A stretch of 64,000 bases of DNA from Harmothoe impar (GCA_947462335.1 OX381707.1:36941618-37005617); one strand, 5' to 3'; shown: positions 43,706 through 54,737, counted from the first letter of the stretch. Translations and numbers: made by a program. Notes: a model not told the origin generated them from the sequence alone.

Positions 43706-46700
43706 GTAGGTGTATTGTGTTCTGGTAATTTCCTTTCCAAGAGTAGGCCTCCGCTATTAATCTTATCACAACAGTAGCAATATGAATGTATAGCAATGTG
43801 GGAAGAAAGGGTGCAGTATATGGCAGAGGGCCTGGTATATATTGCCATACTTACATGTACATATGTACATAACATGTATATAATTTGATCAAATAAAGAC
43901 TGCAAAGGCAAAATAAGACCTTGACATAAATTTGACCTTGATACGTATTCACTGACAAAGATAGCGAGAGAGAAAGAGAGAAGGGGGTGGTAGACGCTCC
44001 TCTAGATGACAAAAAAGCAATGACCTCATTATTCAGTCAGACAGAAAGGACAATGTAGAGGCGGCTGACAAAAAATGATAGACGTCACCACAATCTTAAC
44101 TCTGTGTGTATCCCTGCCAACATAGGCACGTTTAACTAACCCAGCCTATAGGCATTTATAAATATACAGTGTAAATCCAATAGGTTGAATCATAGCATGT
44201 CTGCAGTTAGTTATGTGATCAAAACCTAACTGGTTACTGGTAACAGCTCTGAAAGATATTTAACCAATAATGTATGTCTGACGCTCGCACAAGGGGCTGT
44301 ATCGCTGGATATCGGCGCGAGTGCGAAGCACGAGTGACGATATCCAGCGATACAGCCCTGAGTGGGAGCGTCAGACATACATTATTAGCTTTATTATACG
44401 ATATTTCCATTCAAATGTCTTTAATTACCTTAATATCGTCCTAATTTAGCCATTTTGAACGATTTACGCGAAGCGAAGCGATGTTGATGGGCGGCGCCAT
44501 GTTGTTTTGAGCAAAAGCCTCGTTCTGATATTGACTGAGGGAGCATACATTATTTAAAAGGGACTGAACTAGTTTCCCGCCCAACCTATCCCCAGTGCTA
44601 ACGTATCCGACTGTACTCACGCCGCGCGACCTGCTGGTTTAAAAACTAACCGCTCCCTGATAGACTGGAATATACACAGCGTTTCCCTCCACGTTCACCA
44701 CGGCCAGATAGGCATGGGCGCAAGCGTCTTCGCCTCACACACCAGAGGTGCCAGGATCGAATCTGGGTGGAATCGAACCATTTTTAAAGGGCCTATATGT
44801 AAGTGAAAAAAAAGCCCCTAGAATTATTTTAACGAATAGGTAAATAAAGTCCAACTTCTACCTTTATAGTAAAAAAGAAATTAGAAAAAAATATTGATTT
44901 TCAAAGAAATTAGACCAAAAAATGCCTTTTCTTCTGTAACTCGGTAAATAATGGTCCTACAGGGCTGGAAATGCGCCTGTAGACTCCTTGTTTCGCCACC
45001 TCCCTCTACCAGCGCCTCCACGGCGTGGTGGTTAGCACGTCGGACTTCAAGTCTTGACGTAGCGTGTTCGAGTCTCCATGAATCCTCGGATTTTATGGGT
45101 GAATAAACTTCGAAATTGCTCAGGACCACCGGAAATGGCATGATATCCACCGGAAGGGTGCCGATATCACTAGATATCAGCACGGGGATATCCCCTAAAA
45201 AGCACGATGAGTCGTCCGATCGTATAATAACAACTGATATTCAATATTGTTATGTGCCTAATAGACAAAGCTCCACACCACATGTATAAAAGCAGATCAA
45301 TGAGGGGCTTTAAATGTACATGTATGTTAATTAGTGCTGTGTTTGTGTTTATCAAGTGACCCTACTGTCCTAAAATTAAGAGAATGAACTTGCAGGCCAC
45401 AGAGCATGGCTACACCATACTCTGTGGGGGCATGCAGTAAGAAGCCCCCAGGTTTGACATAGAGAGGGTCATATCTGCAACATAGAGAGGGTGGTATATG
45501 CAATGTTTTCCAATTCCAAATCAAAATCCCAAATGAACTGGGTAGAGAATAAAACTTAAAATACTGTGGTTGGTTTTGTATGTGATAGATATTGGGCGGT
45601 CTGACCCTTGGTTGGTCGCTAGCTTCTCTCGTCTTTGACTCATGATTAGTCTTTATTGTAACCAAATTTATGCATACACAGCTATTGCCCAGTGCACTGA
45701 AAATCCATATATTGAAAGGGCTAGTCAGTACAGACTATTCTAGGTTGGTCATATGAGTGTTAGTCATAACGGCAAAGTTATATTCAAAAATGACCGAGGG
45801 GTCAGTCAGTAGTGGCTAACCTAGGTTCATCACTGGTGTGTTGTATTTGTATACCACTAGTTGGGGCCACCTATCATGACCATTCAGTGGCTCCCCCTGA
45901 AAATAAAAAGACTAAGGTGGGTTGGTCGTTACTGACCAACCTGACAATAATAGCTGACCTAGGTTGGTCGTATAGGGAGCCAAAAAACGACTAACTAGGT
46001 TAGGCACTAGTGACTGAGAGGTTGGGCGTAAACGGAGCCTAGGAATATCAGTGTGGTCCTGCCGTCCTGACCCATCATCTTGTCGTTTAGGGCATGAAAC
46101 ATAGCATGAAATTCCCCAAATCACTGTTTATACTCACAGAGGTCAAATATAAGATAGCATGTCACCGTGGAGTCTCAGTATTAAAGTAAGTGTTTTGACA
46201 CTCTGAGATGACTTTATGATGCCATGAGCACTGAAAAAAAAGGTGCCTCCTTCCTTTACTGCTTGCAGTATCTAAACCATTTATCTTATCTTGTTTTTTC
46301 CATCCAGCAACATTACTTTCAAAAGCATTGCTTGTAAGTGTGAATGGAACCTTTGACACCGATAAGGACAGATACACAGTCACTGAGGGGCCTTCCACAG
46401 CAGGAACTCTCCACAGCCTCAGAGTCGTTGAGTTCTCACCAAGCGGAAAAACTGGGGTATCAACTATTCCCAGTGGTACCGCTGTATGTAAGTACACTGT
46501 TCATACTGAAACCAAATAGACAGAGGTCCAGGATAATCTGTCTGAACGACAGGTTTCTCCACGAGTGGGACCTTGGGTCGTATCACATGAGGCGCAGCCG
46601 AGTGTGATGCAACCCAAGGTCTCACGAGTGGGAGAAACAAGGAATTCAGACTGATTTGAGTGGATCTCTGTGTTTATTTCATGTGAATGTTGATCAATTC

Positions 46701-49700
46701 CATTTTAAAACAACATCTAAAGATTGGTTTCACAATTTTACCGTAGAGAATGGAGCTGTGGAGAATGAGCATCATTTTCTCCAGGGGGGTGTGGAGAAAG
46801 GCCATTCTAGTACTTAAGCATAGTAACTTTGTTTCTCCACATGGAGTAAAAATGTGTCCTTTTATACTGTAAACCAACAGTATATTCTGCTTCCCATGTA
46901 CACGGATACTGTAACACATACTGTAAAACTACAGTAAATTCTATTGCCCAGATAAATTAATTTCTATCAGTGCATGCTTACATTATCTCTTTAGTTTGCT
47001 TCTGCACCTGCCTAGGCACAAGTTACTTTAATATATATATAGATCTCCTAAGTTAGTACCCAAATGCTACACTAAATACTCATATCACTCGCTAGATCTA
47101 CTAATTTGGGAAGGACGCTATCCTAGAATGTCATCTTAAATCAATATGAAACACTCATTTTCACAGCTCACAGTTTAAAGGATTGAATCTGAAGGTACAA
47201 TCCATCAATAATGAATTCATCTTAAGTCTTCAATTACTCCTTACAATCTGCTGTTTTTCTATTTCCAGCATCACTTCACATCAATGACCAACCTACAGAA
47301 ATAAATTCTTCTCCTACGTCAGTGACTATAGAGTTTTCAGCCTCCTCTCCAAGGGCAGATATGTATTATGTGGAATACGCTGTAGACATGGGGCCTGTGG
47401 ATTACTACAGAGGTGTAAGTGTACTAGACACTAATCAGGACACATACACAGTCACACAGGGCCAGCTCAGACCAGGCACTCCCTACAGACTCCGAGTCGT
47501 TTATTATACAGTTGGCAAACCTGGAAGAATATCAGACCCTCTATTTGTAACCACCTTAAGTAAGTATGTTTGTATTAATTGATTATTCCTATGCTTTCTC
47601 ATATTAGCCAAAAAGTTCTATCTCTTGCCTTTGTAAAGTACATGGCCTTCAGATCCCATGAAATCATGAGGTCAAGGCTGGTTGTCACGTGACTAGCCAC
47701 TATTTCCCGTTTATCACGCAACCTACTGCTATGCTCATTGCAGAAAAATCACCCCTCTTTCCAAGATAAGGCAGGCATGGTGATGATATTTGTATTTTTA
47801 AGTTGGAATATCAGTTAAGGCATGGAGTAAGAAGGGAATTCCATGGTATGACACACATGAGGCATGAGAATGTCTGTCACAACATGGAATTCCCTGAGAT
47901 TATAATCTGGTTCTGTACAAGCATTACTGACATTACTGACATTACTGACTGGGGCACTAAATTTCTCCTGTCTTCATAATCTATTTCATTTCAGGATTAG
48001 CTCAAATAATTGGCCAACCAATTAGTCTACATGTAACTGCATTCTCAGTGACCTTTAGTTTCTCCGGCATCCTCCGTAGACCAGATGCGTACTTTGTGGA
48101 GTTTGAGGTAGACAGGGACTTCTTGTATTACCAGCGAGGTGTGACCATACGTAGCTGGAATACAGAGAGATACACCGTCACCCAGGACAAGCTTACACCA
48201 GACACACGCTACAGACTCAGGGTGGTTCCTTACAAAAACCACAGACGTGGTACAGCCTCTGATCCTCTGATTATAAGCACCTTAAGTAAGTATGTTTATA
48301 AAATCATATTTTCATGTTCTATGTTGACTTTATCATAATATTTTTTATCGGCACACTGTGGCCTCAGGATGGGCAAATTGACCAATTTCATCAGGTCTCA
48401 TGTTCGGCAGACAATTGGGCTGAGGGCTGATTGCAATTAGGCTGCCCAATTTCGAATGAGGTTGGGGTTGGATAGAGTAAGCTGGTGTAGTAGTTCTGAT
48501 CATTGATGTCACTGCTATACTTATAATAGATTTCTGAAAAAAGTCAAATGTATTTGCCTCTATACAAAAATACAAGAATAGTATAATAGCTGGAAAACAA
48601 TGAGTTTGTTCTTCTAATCGATATATTTCCTTCCAGGATTACCTGAGATCAGTGGTCGCCCAATTCTTCTAGGTGTAAATGAGTCCTCAGTCACCTTGAA
48701 GTTTTCAGCATCCTCCCCAAGGGCAGATGAGTACCACGTTGAGTATGGGCTTCATCATAGCGAGCGGCCGTACACTAGAGGTGTGACAGTACTGGATACT
48801 AATAAGGCCACCTACACAGTAATCCAGGGACAACTTTGGCCGGGGCGTGAATATTGGTTCAGAATTGTTCCTTATCTAGCAGGCAGACGTGGTCATTCTT
48901 CTAGAGCTCGCATAACAGCCACTGCAGGTATCAAACATAGGTCTTAATAATCTGGCTAAACCAAGGAGAAAATATATTTTATAACTATTTTGTAATTAAT
49001 TTGTAAATTTGTAAGAGGATCCAGCAATCTATAAGTCAACATCACTGTCAACAAGCAGAAATAGTGTACATTACTGTCATACAGTCATTGCTAATTAACC
49101 ACATGAATATTTTAGTGAATTTTTTTCCTTAATTTTTGTTTGATAAAACAACAAATTTTCCATTGAATTTCAGTTACTAATTCATCCTTTTCACTTTGTA
49201 TGTTTCTTTCCAGCATCACCTTCAACAACCACCAGACCATTGACCACACATGTGCAGTACCAGACCTCCGCCCCACCAGGTGAGTATAGTACTGTGAGGT
49301 ATTACTGGCAGGGAGGAGGAAAAGCATCAGTAATAAAAGCTGATGACGTTTCATCAAAAAAAAAAAAAAGGAGATCTTACTGGCACCCTGGTAGTAATGT
49401 GTTAAAATCTTGGTATATAAATGACCATTGCTTAGATTTAGGGGACCCGCATCTGTCCCGTCAGAGGCAAAATTGTTTGGACAACACCATTTGGATGTTA
49501 GTTCTCGCATATAACTTGCATCTAAGTAGCATTCTGAACTTGGCAAATCTTCTGAGCCTAATAGGGTGTGTGAAAATTACCAATCTAATCACTGTAAAAG
49601 TCATCTGATTTTTTCAGTCAAGTGGATAAGTACCCCAGAAGGTATTGGAGTAATCAGGGTCCCTACCCTTGCCATCATTATTCCTGCCCTTAGCATCATC

Positions 49701-50132
49701 CTCATCATATCCTGCTGCTGCTGCCACCACTGCCATAAAAAGAAACCAAGGCAAGTCACCCCTGATGCTACCCAGCTCCAGACAGTGCAGGGTTCACAGA
49801 CAGAAGGGGACCGTGTTGGTACAGCGTCGCCTCAACCTGCACCACTGCAGGTCCAGTCACCTCCACCGTTACCACCACCGCTAGCACCGGTGCTACCATC
49901 AGCCCTACCACCATCTCTACCACCACCTTATGATGATACTTCAAATGTGTGTACACCTTCAGACCTACCAGCACTCCCACCAGCTTACCATGATGTCTAT
50001 TCAGTACCGCTACCATCGTATGATGACGCGATGGAAGAATATAACAGCAGGGTTGAACACTCTGTGCCTGTAATGCAGGATCCCTCCTCTCCACTTACAG
50101 TGGATGACTGGGCACCGCTACTGCAGGACTGA
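43618..50132 (+). CDS. Gene D: type I membrane protein with FN3 domains
   Basis: Exons 43618-43705, 46308-46487, 47269-47559, 47995-48285, 48637-48927, 49214-49279 and 49618-50132, all phase 1, encode 573 residues without a break. Order: signal peptide (1-29), a short FN3-like unit of 60 residues lacking its first strands (about 30-89), three full FN3 units of 97 residues each (about 90-380), Thr/Pro stalk (381-402), membrane helix (about 417-434), CCCC, then a long Pro-rich tail with PPPY, PPAY and LPSY motifs, ending WAPLLQD. The three full FN3 exons are all exactly 291 bases, suggesting recent tandem exon duplication. Paralogue of gene C, three kilobases downstream in the same orientation. 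Probably a surface recognition or adhesion protein; the partner is unknown. Confidence 0.85.
44266..44396. repeat. Near-perfect hairpin, about 50-bp arms, in gene D intron 1
   Basis: AATAATGTATGTCTGACGCT at the left and its inverse at the right flank arms that include GGCTGTATCGCTGGATATCG. The loop region GCGCGAGTGCGAAGCACGAG is itself partly palindromic. It is the outer part of a mobile element or a foldback MITE. Similar-looking hairpins are at 46534-46657 and 60414-60567. Confidence 0.75.
44690..45080 (+). repeat. tRNA-like (SINE-type) segments in gene D intron 1
   Basis: Two B-box-like words occur (GGATCGAATCTGG near 44755 and GTTCGAGTCTCC near 45066). The second is preceded by GTGGTGGTTAGCACG and a GGACTTCAAGTCT anticodon-like hairpin (TCA in the anticodon position). 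The cloverleaf is incomplete in both, so tRNA-derived SINE remnants are more likely than genes. They lie between TATTATACGAT inverted words at about 44405 and 45225, possibly the ends of a host element. Confidence 0.35.
45236..46307. other. Rest of gene D intron 1
   Basis: Contains loosely repeated CTAACCTAGGTTGGTC-like words at 45730-46020. Open frames are not conserved. No gene. Confidence 0.35.
46308..46487 (+). CDS. Gene D exon 2: truncated FN3 unit
   Basis: Phase 1-1 exon of 180 bases, acceptor TCCATCCAG, donor GTAAGT. It retains VNGTFDTDKDRYTVTEG, LHSLRVVEFSPSGK and a C-terminal strand, but lacks the SVTxxFxxSSPRADxYxVEY half of the other units: a deletion of about 100 bases that kept frame and phases. 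Because both splice sites survive, it is probably translated. A partial FN3 fold is doubtful, so skipping of this exon is possible. Confidence 0.65.
46534..46657. repeat. Hairpin element in gene D intron 2
   Basis: Arms AATCTGTCTGAA and TTCTCCACGAGTGGGACCTT, with GGGTCGTATCACATGAG, are matched by their inverses on the other side of a short GCGCAGC loop. Foldback element about 47 bases after the exon 2 donor. Confidence 0.7.
47269..47559 (+). CDS. Gene D exon 3: FN3 domain
   Basis: Complete FN3 exon, phase 1-1: TSVTIEFSASSPRADMYYVE, GVSVLDTNQDTYTVTQGQL, YRLRVVYYTVGKPG and SDPLFVTTL. Acceptor TTTCCAG, donor GTAAGT. Confidence 0.9.
47995..48285 (+). CDS. Gene D exon 4: FN3 domain
   Basis: Phase 1-1, 291 bases: IGQPISLHVT, FSVTFSFSG, YFVEFEVD, GVTIRS.NTERYTVTQDKL, YRLRVVPYKNHRRG and SDPLIISTL. 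It is the most diverged of the three full FN3 units in its middle loop (RSWN in place of the VxDTN motif). Confidence 0.9.
48637..48927 (+). CDS. Gene D exon 5: FN3 domain
   Basis: Phase 1-1, 291 bases: LPEISGRPILLGVN, SVTLKFSASSPRADEYHVEY, GVTVLDTNKATYTVIQ, FRIVPYLAGRRG and a C-terminal strand ARITATA. Closest to gene C exon 3. Confidence 0.9.
49214..49279 (+). CDS. Gene D exon 6: Thr/Pro stalk
   Basis: A 66-base mini-exon, the same length as gene C exon 4, with the shared TTTRP core; acceptor TTTCCAG, donor GTGAGT. Confidence 0.85.
49618..50132 (+). CDS. Gene D exon 7: membrane helix and tail
   Basis: Acceptor TTTTTTCAG; VPTLAIIIPALSIILIIS, CCCCHHCHKKK, DATQLQTVQGSQ, then a Pro-rich stretch LPPPLAPVLPSALPPSLPPP leading to YDD, PPAYHDVYSVPLPSYDD and WAPLLQD, TGA at 50130-50132. 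The tail is about 45 residues longer than that of gene C owing to the proline repeat. The minus-strand and other-frame open stretches over this exon are shadows. Confidence 0.9.
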
Positions 50133-51599
50133 GCATACTGTATAGGTGTGTCAAGGATTGAACCCATATGTGACACAATCTGCAAAAAGGGACCTTTGTG
50201 CAGGGAGCATTAAGATCCTTTTTTCCAGTACATGTCACATATATTTCTGCAAATATCATACTATATAACGTGATATTTACAATTGACTTCATATGATATT
50301 ATAACACTTCATAGCAAATGATGTATTCATTGCTGACAAATATAATATTAATTTAGTTTAATTATAGCAGGATACATCTTAGTAGAATCTGGCCCTAGAG
50401 CCAAGCAACTTTAGGTTCGCTGAGGAAGTGTTTCCGCTCTGAATTTTAAAACCACTCTGAATATGAGGTACTTTTTTGGTAAAAAATCTTTTCATTAGAG
50501 AGACTCCCTAAGGGAGCTTTGAAGACCACCTCCGGAGGTTTTGAATAATATGAGGAAACCAGAATATACCACTGCAGACATACTGTTTTGAATAATCCTT
50601 TAGTATATGTGACATAAATATGTGAATAAAGTAATGTTTTTAGCAAAAATAGTAAATCCCTCCAAATATTGAATTGGCCAATGTGTGCTTTCCTCACTTT
50701 GCACAAGGGGGCACTGCTGTACATGGTCTGCTGTGAGAGGCTGTTGCTAAGTACATGTGTGAGAGAGAGAGTGTGTGTGTGTGGGGGGGGGTGTAGTTGT
50801 ACCCACATACCTGCCCCCCCCCCACCTGCTTGCAGGGAAACTAACAACTGTTGACTACCCAATGGATTGCCCGTTGTTACACTCTGTATTGAAGTATGGT
50901 GAGTGATCAGGGCCAGTGCTCAGTGATTGGGTGGGGGAGGGAGGGACGGCCAGTGGGAGGTAAGTGCTTCAGGCAGACTGACCACTGCAGGGGCCCAGGG
51001 GGGCCACTCCCACAGTGTTGGCTACCATGTGTGATCATGATTCCAAGGGAAAGGGTACTTTCTGGGGCCCTTTATAGATAGGGATTAGGAGGGGGTTCTC
51101 ATCAAATTAGTGCTAGTTTGTTGATTTACCTCTTGTAATAAGAATACCAGGTTTGAAGTGATATTTGTACATGCATGTAGTTTCTATAGAAAATATATGG
51201 GGTGGCCTCCCCATTGGGTTGGTTGTCACCCAATATGAGATCACATTGGGTATTTGGGCTGCAGTTCATGTGCTTCTCACTGGGGACAGCACAATAACTG
51301 ATATTAAGGATATGAGGTCTCATGGATTAGCCCCCAACTAAACCAAGTAATAAATGAATAAATATAGCTCTACAGGAGTTACCATTAGATAGGAAGTCAG
51401 TTAACATACCTAGGTACCTGATTACAATAGCAAAATTGACAATTAAAAACCTCCGGATGTGGTCTTCAAGTTGTTTTTTCTATAGGGCCAGATTTTCGCA
51501 AAGATTCACACTTAGGGAGTAGTCATTTTTTAACAATAGGGGAGGGGATCGGTGGATTTTCGCGTGAGCGAGTCGAAATTATTTTGTTCCCCCCAGCGG
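50133..51599. other. Downstream of gene D, no gene seen
   Basis: Includes a GAGAGAGTGTGTGTGTGTGG microsatellite at about 50762-50790 with a following G run, a C run at 50814-50823, and AATAAA at 50625. Short frames in this stretch are repeat-derived or unconserved. Confidence 0.4.
50625..50630 (+). terminator. AATAAA of gene D
   Basis: First canonical poly(A) signal after the gene D stop (about 490 bases downstream). Confidence 0.4.
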
Positions 51600-54335
51600 A
51601 GGGGTCAACATTTTTTGGGTCCCCTGTGGGGACCTTACGCCACAAATTTGCCACTAACCCTCAAAAAGATGACCGTTTGAGGCATAAGGGCAAACCACGG
51701 GCCACTATACCACAAAATTGGCATTAAAGCACAAATGCCCTTATGCCACAAACGCCCTTACACCACAAATGCCCTTAGGCCACAAATGCCACTAGGCCAC
51801 AAATGCCCTTAGGCTACAAACACCATAAGGCCATAGTATTGGCACACTATATAGCATTTGAGGCATAAGGGCAAGTGGACATCTTAAGGCTCAGTCTCAT
51901 GAGTTTGTAACATTTCAAACGTCTTTGACCGGTGCAGTCTTTGACCGGTGCCATCTTTGACCGGTGCCGTCTTTGACCGGTGCCGTCTTTGACCGGGTAT
52001 GTGATTAAAATGAAGAAAAAAGTAGTGTATAGTAAAGAAATGGGTAAATTTTTTATATAATATGTTATAACACATCATTTCGAGGCATTATTTAAATTGA
52101 TATATTTCATATATTTATGTTACTGGCTCAGTCTCATGAGTTTGTAACAGTTGAAACGTCTTTGACCGGCGTCGTCTTTGAGCGGTGACGTCTTTGACCG
52201 GCTGAAGAAAAAAAGCCCAAAAGGAACCCTTAATATGTGCATTAAAATTACTTTTTTTAATTGGGTAAAACAACCATAGACTGTTTATTACATGAAGAAG
52301 TTGAAGCTTAAATTTCTTTACTATATACTACTTTTTTCTTCATTTTAATCACATACCCGGTCAAAGACGGCACCGGTCAAAGATGCCACCGGTCAAAGAC
52401 GGCACCTGTCAAAGACGTTTGAAATGTTACAAACTCATGAGACTGAGCCTTAAGGTAGTTAAGCACTTTAACTGACTATATAGTGTTTGAGGCATAAGGG
52501 CAGGCGGATATTTTAGGCTTGTTTAGTACATTAGCTTACTATATAGGTTTTGTGGCATAGGAAGGGCAAGTTGTTATTTAGGGCCTATTTGGTATATTGG
52601 CACACTATATAGTGTTTGAGGCATAAGGTCAAGTTGATATTTTAGAGCAGTTTGCTATGATTTCAACCTATATAGTGTTTGAGGCATAAGGGCAGGCGGA
52701 TATTTTAGGCTTGTTTAGTACATTAGCTGACTATATAGGATTTGAGGCATAAGGGCAAGATGTTATTTACGGCCTATTTGGTATATTGGCACACTATATA
52801 GTGTTTGAGGCATAAGGGCAGGTGGATATTTTAGGGTAGTTTAGGATATTAGCTGGATATATAGGTTTTGTGGCATAGGAAGGGCAAGTTGTTATTTAGG
52901 GCCTATTTGGTATATTGGCACACTATATAGTGTTTGAGGCATAAGGGCAGGTGGATATTTTAGGGTAATTTAGGATATTAGCTGGCTATAAAGGTTTTGA
53001 GGCATAAGGGCAAGTTGCTATTTAGGGCCTATTAGGTATATTGGCACACTATATAGTGTTTGAGGCATAAGGGCAGGTGGATATTTTAGGGCAGTTTGCT
53101 ATGATTTCAACCTATATAGTGTTTGAGGCATAAGTACAGGCGGATATTTTAGGCTTGTTTAGTACATTAGCTGACTATATAGGTTTTGAGGCATAAGGGC
53201 AAGATGTTATTTAAGGCCTTTTTGGTATATTGGCACACTATATAGTGTTTGAGGCATAAGGGCAGGCGGATATTTTAGGCTTGTTTAGAACATTAGCTGA
53301 CTATATAGGTTTTGAGGCACAAGGGCAAGATGTTATTATAGGCCTATTTGGTATATTGGCACACTATATAGTGTTTGAGGCATAAGGGCAAGTTGATATT
53401 TTAGGGCAGTTCCCTTCGATTTCAACCTATATAGTGTTTGAGGCATAAGGGCAGGCGGATATTTTAAGCTTGTTTAGTACATTAGCTGACTATATAGGTT
53501 TTGAGGCATAAGGGCAAGATGTTATTATAGGACTATTTGGTATATTGGCACACTATATAGTGTTTGAGGCATAAGGGCAGGTGGATATTTTAGGGTAGTT
53601 TAGGATATTAGCTGGCTATATAGGTTTTGAGGCATAAGGGCAAGTTGTTATTTAGGGCCTATTTGGTATATTGGCACACTATATAGTGTTTGATGCATAA
53701 GGGCAAGTTGATATTTTAGGGCAGTTCCCTTTGATTTCAACCTATATAGTGTTTGAGGCATAAACAAGCCTAAAATATCCGCCTGCCCTTATGCCTCAAA
53801 CACTATATAGGTTGAAATCATAGGAAACTGCCCTTATGCCTGAAAACCTATATAGCCAGCTAATATCCTAAACTACCCTAGAATATCCACCTGCCCTTAT
53901 GCCTCAAACACTATATAGTGTGCCACTATACCAAATAGACCTTAAATAACATCTTGCCCTTATGCCTCAAAACCTATATAGTCAGCTAATGTACTAAACA
54001 AGCCTAAAATATCCGCCTGCCCTTATGCCTCAAACACTATATTGTCAGTTAAAGTACTTAACTACCTTAAGATGTCCACTTGCCCTTATGCCTCAAATGC
54101 TATATAGTGTGCCAATACTATGGCCTTATGGTGTTTGTGGCCTAAGGGCATTTGTGGCCTAGTGGCATTTGTGGCCTAAGGGCATTTGTGGTGTAAGGGC
54201 ATTTGTGCTTTAATGCCACTTTTGTGGTATAGTGGCCCGTGGTTTGCCCTTATGCCTCAAACGGTCATCTTTTTGAGGGTTAGTGGCAAATTTGTGGCGT
54301 AAGGTCCCCACAGGGGCAACGGAATGTCGACCCCT
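51600..54335. mobile_element. 2.7-kb asymmetric foldback with internal minisatellite
   Basis: The ends are inverted copies: GGTCAACATT..CCCCTGTGGGGACCTTACGC at the left and GCGTAAGGTCCCCACAGGGG..GTCGACCCC at the right. The orientation switches at about 53761. The left arm (2.2 kb) is far longer than the right (0.57 kb) because it carries an array of about 63-bp units, each with TTTGAGGCATAAGGGCA and a CTATATAG word (52470-53760, about twenty copies), and an inserted MITE. The ACAAATGCCCTTAGGCC words near both ends form a second short tandem set. Confidence 0.7.
51888..52449. mobile_element. 562-bp TTAA-flanked MITE (piggyBac-type) inside the foldback
   Basis: Terminal inverted repeats start GGCTCAGTCTCATGAGTTTG and extend at least 40 bases. 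TTAA flanks are 51884-51887 and 52450-52453. Sub-terminal tandem GTCTTTGACCGGTGCC units sit in both halves. The uninterrupted counterpart in the opposite arm (TTAA at 54067-54070) is the empty site, confirming insertion with a TTAA duplication. An extra partial end at about 52128-52200 suggests an internal rearrangement. Confidence 0.85.
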
Positions 54336-54442
54336 ATAGAGGAGGGGGGTGTGGTAGACAGTACTATAGGCTACATAGCCAGAGACCTGAGTTGATAATA
54401 CCTGTGCTGCCACCTTCTGTGAAAAGCAGAAAAATTGAGACT

Positions 54443-54737
54443 TTAGGCCGATAGCCTATGCAAGCAGACCTATGACGGACACCGAGCGTAGGTATGCACA
54501 GATCGAAAAAGAAGCTCTATCAACCACTTGGGCTCTTGAGAAGTGGAGTGACTTTCTCATCGGCATGGAGTTCCATGTAGAGACGGACCATAAGCCGTTG
54601 GTTCCGTTGCTCTCTACAAAGCTGATTGATGAACTACCCATACGGATCCAGAGGTTCCGCATGCGTCTGATGAGATTCAATCTCACCATCTGTCATGTGC
54701 CAGGGAAGCTCCTCACCACTGCAGATGCCCTCTATAA
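54443..54737 (+). pseudogene. Ty3/gypsy retrotransposon RNase H remnant
   Basis: The frame reads RPIAYASRPMTDTERRYAQI, then EKEAL, WSDFLIG, VETDHKPLVPLL, RMRLMRF, and VPGKLLTTADAL: the classic gypsy RNase H block, with the Glu and second Asp positions present. Flanks lack the reverse transcriptase and integrase, and the frame ends at 54780. So this is a short fragment, joined directly to the foldback end at 54335. Confidence 0.85.

Noticed and set aside
49768..50094. Minus-strand frame of 108 codons and an overlapping plus frame at 49669-49884
   Set aside because: Shadows of the proline-rich last exon of gene D.
51600..54335. CRISPR array
   Set aside because: Repeats are about 63 bp, degenerate, without unique spacers, and reverse orientation within an inverted repeat. 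The DNA is animal.
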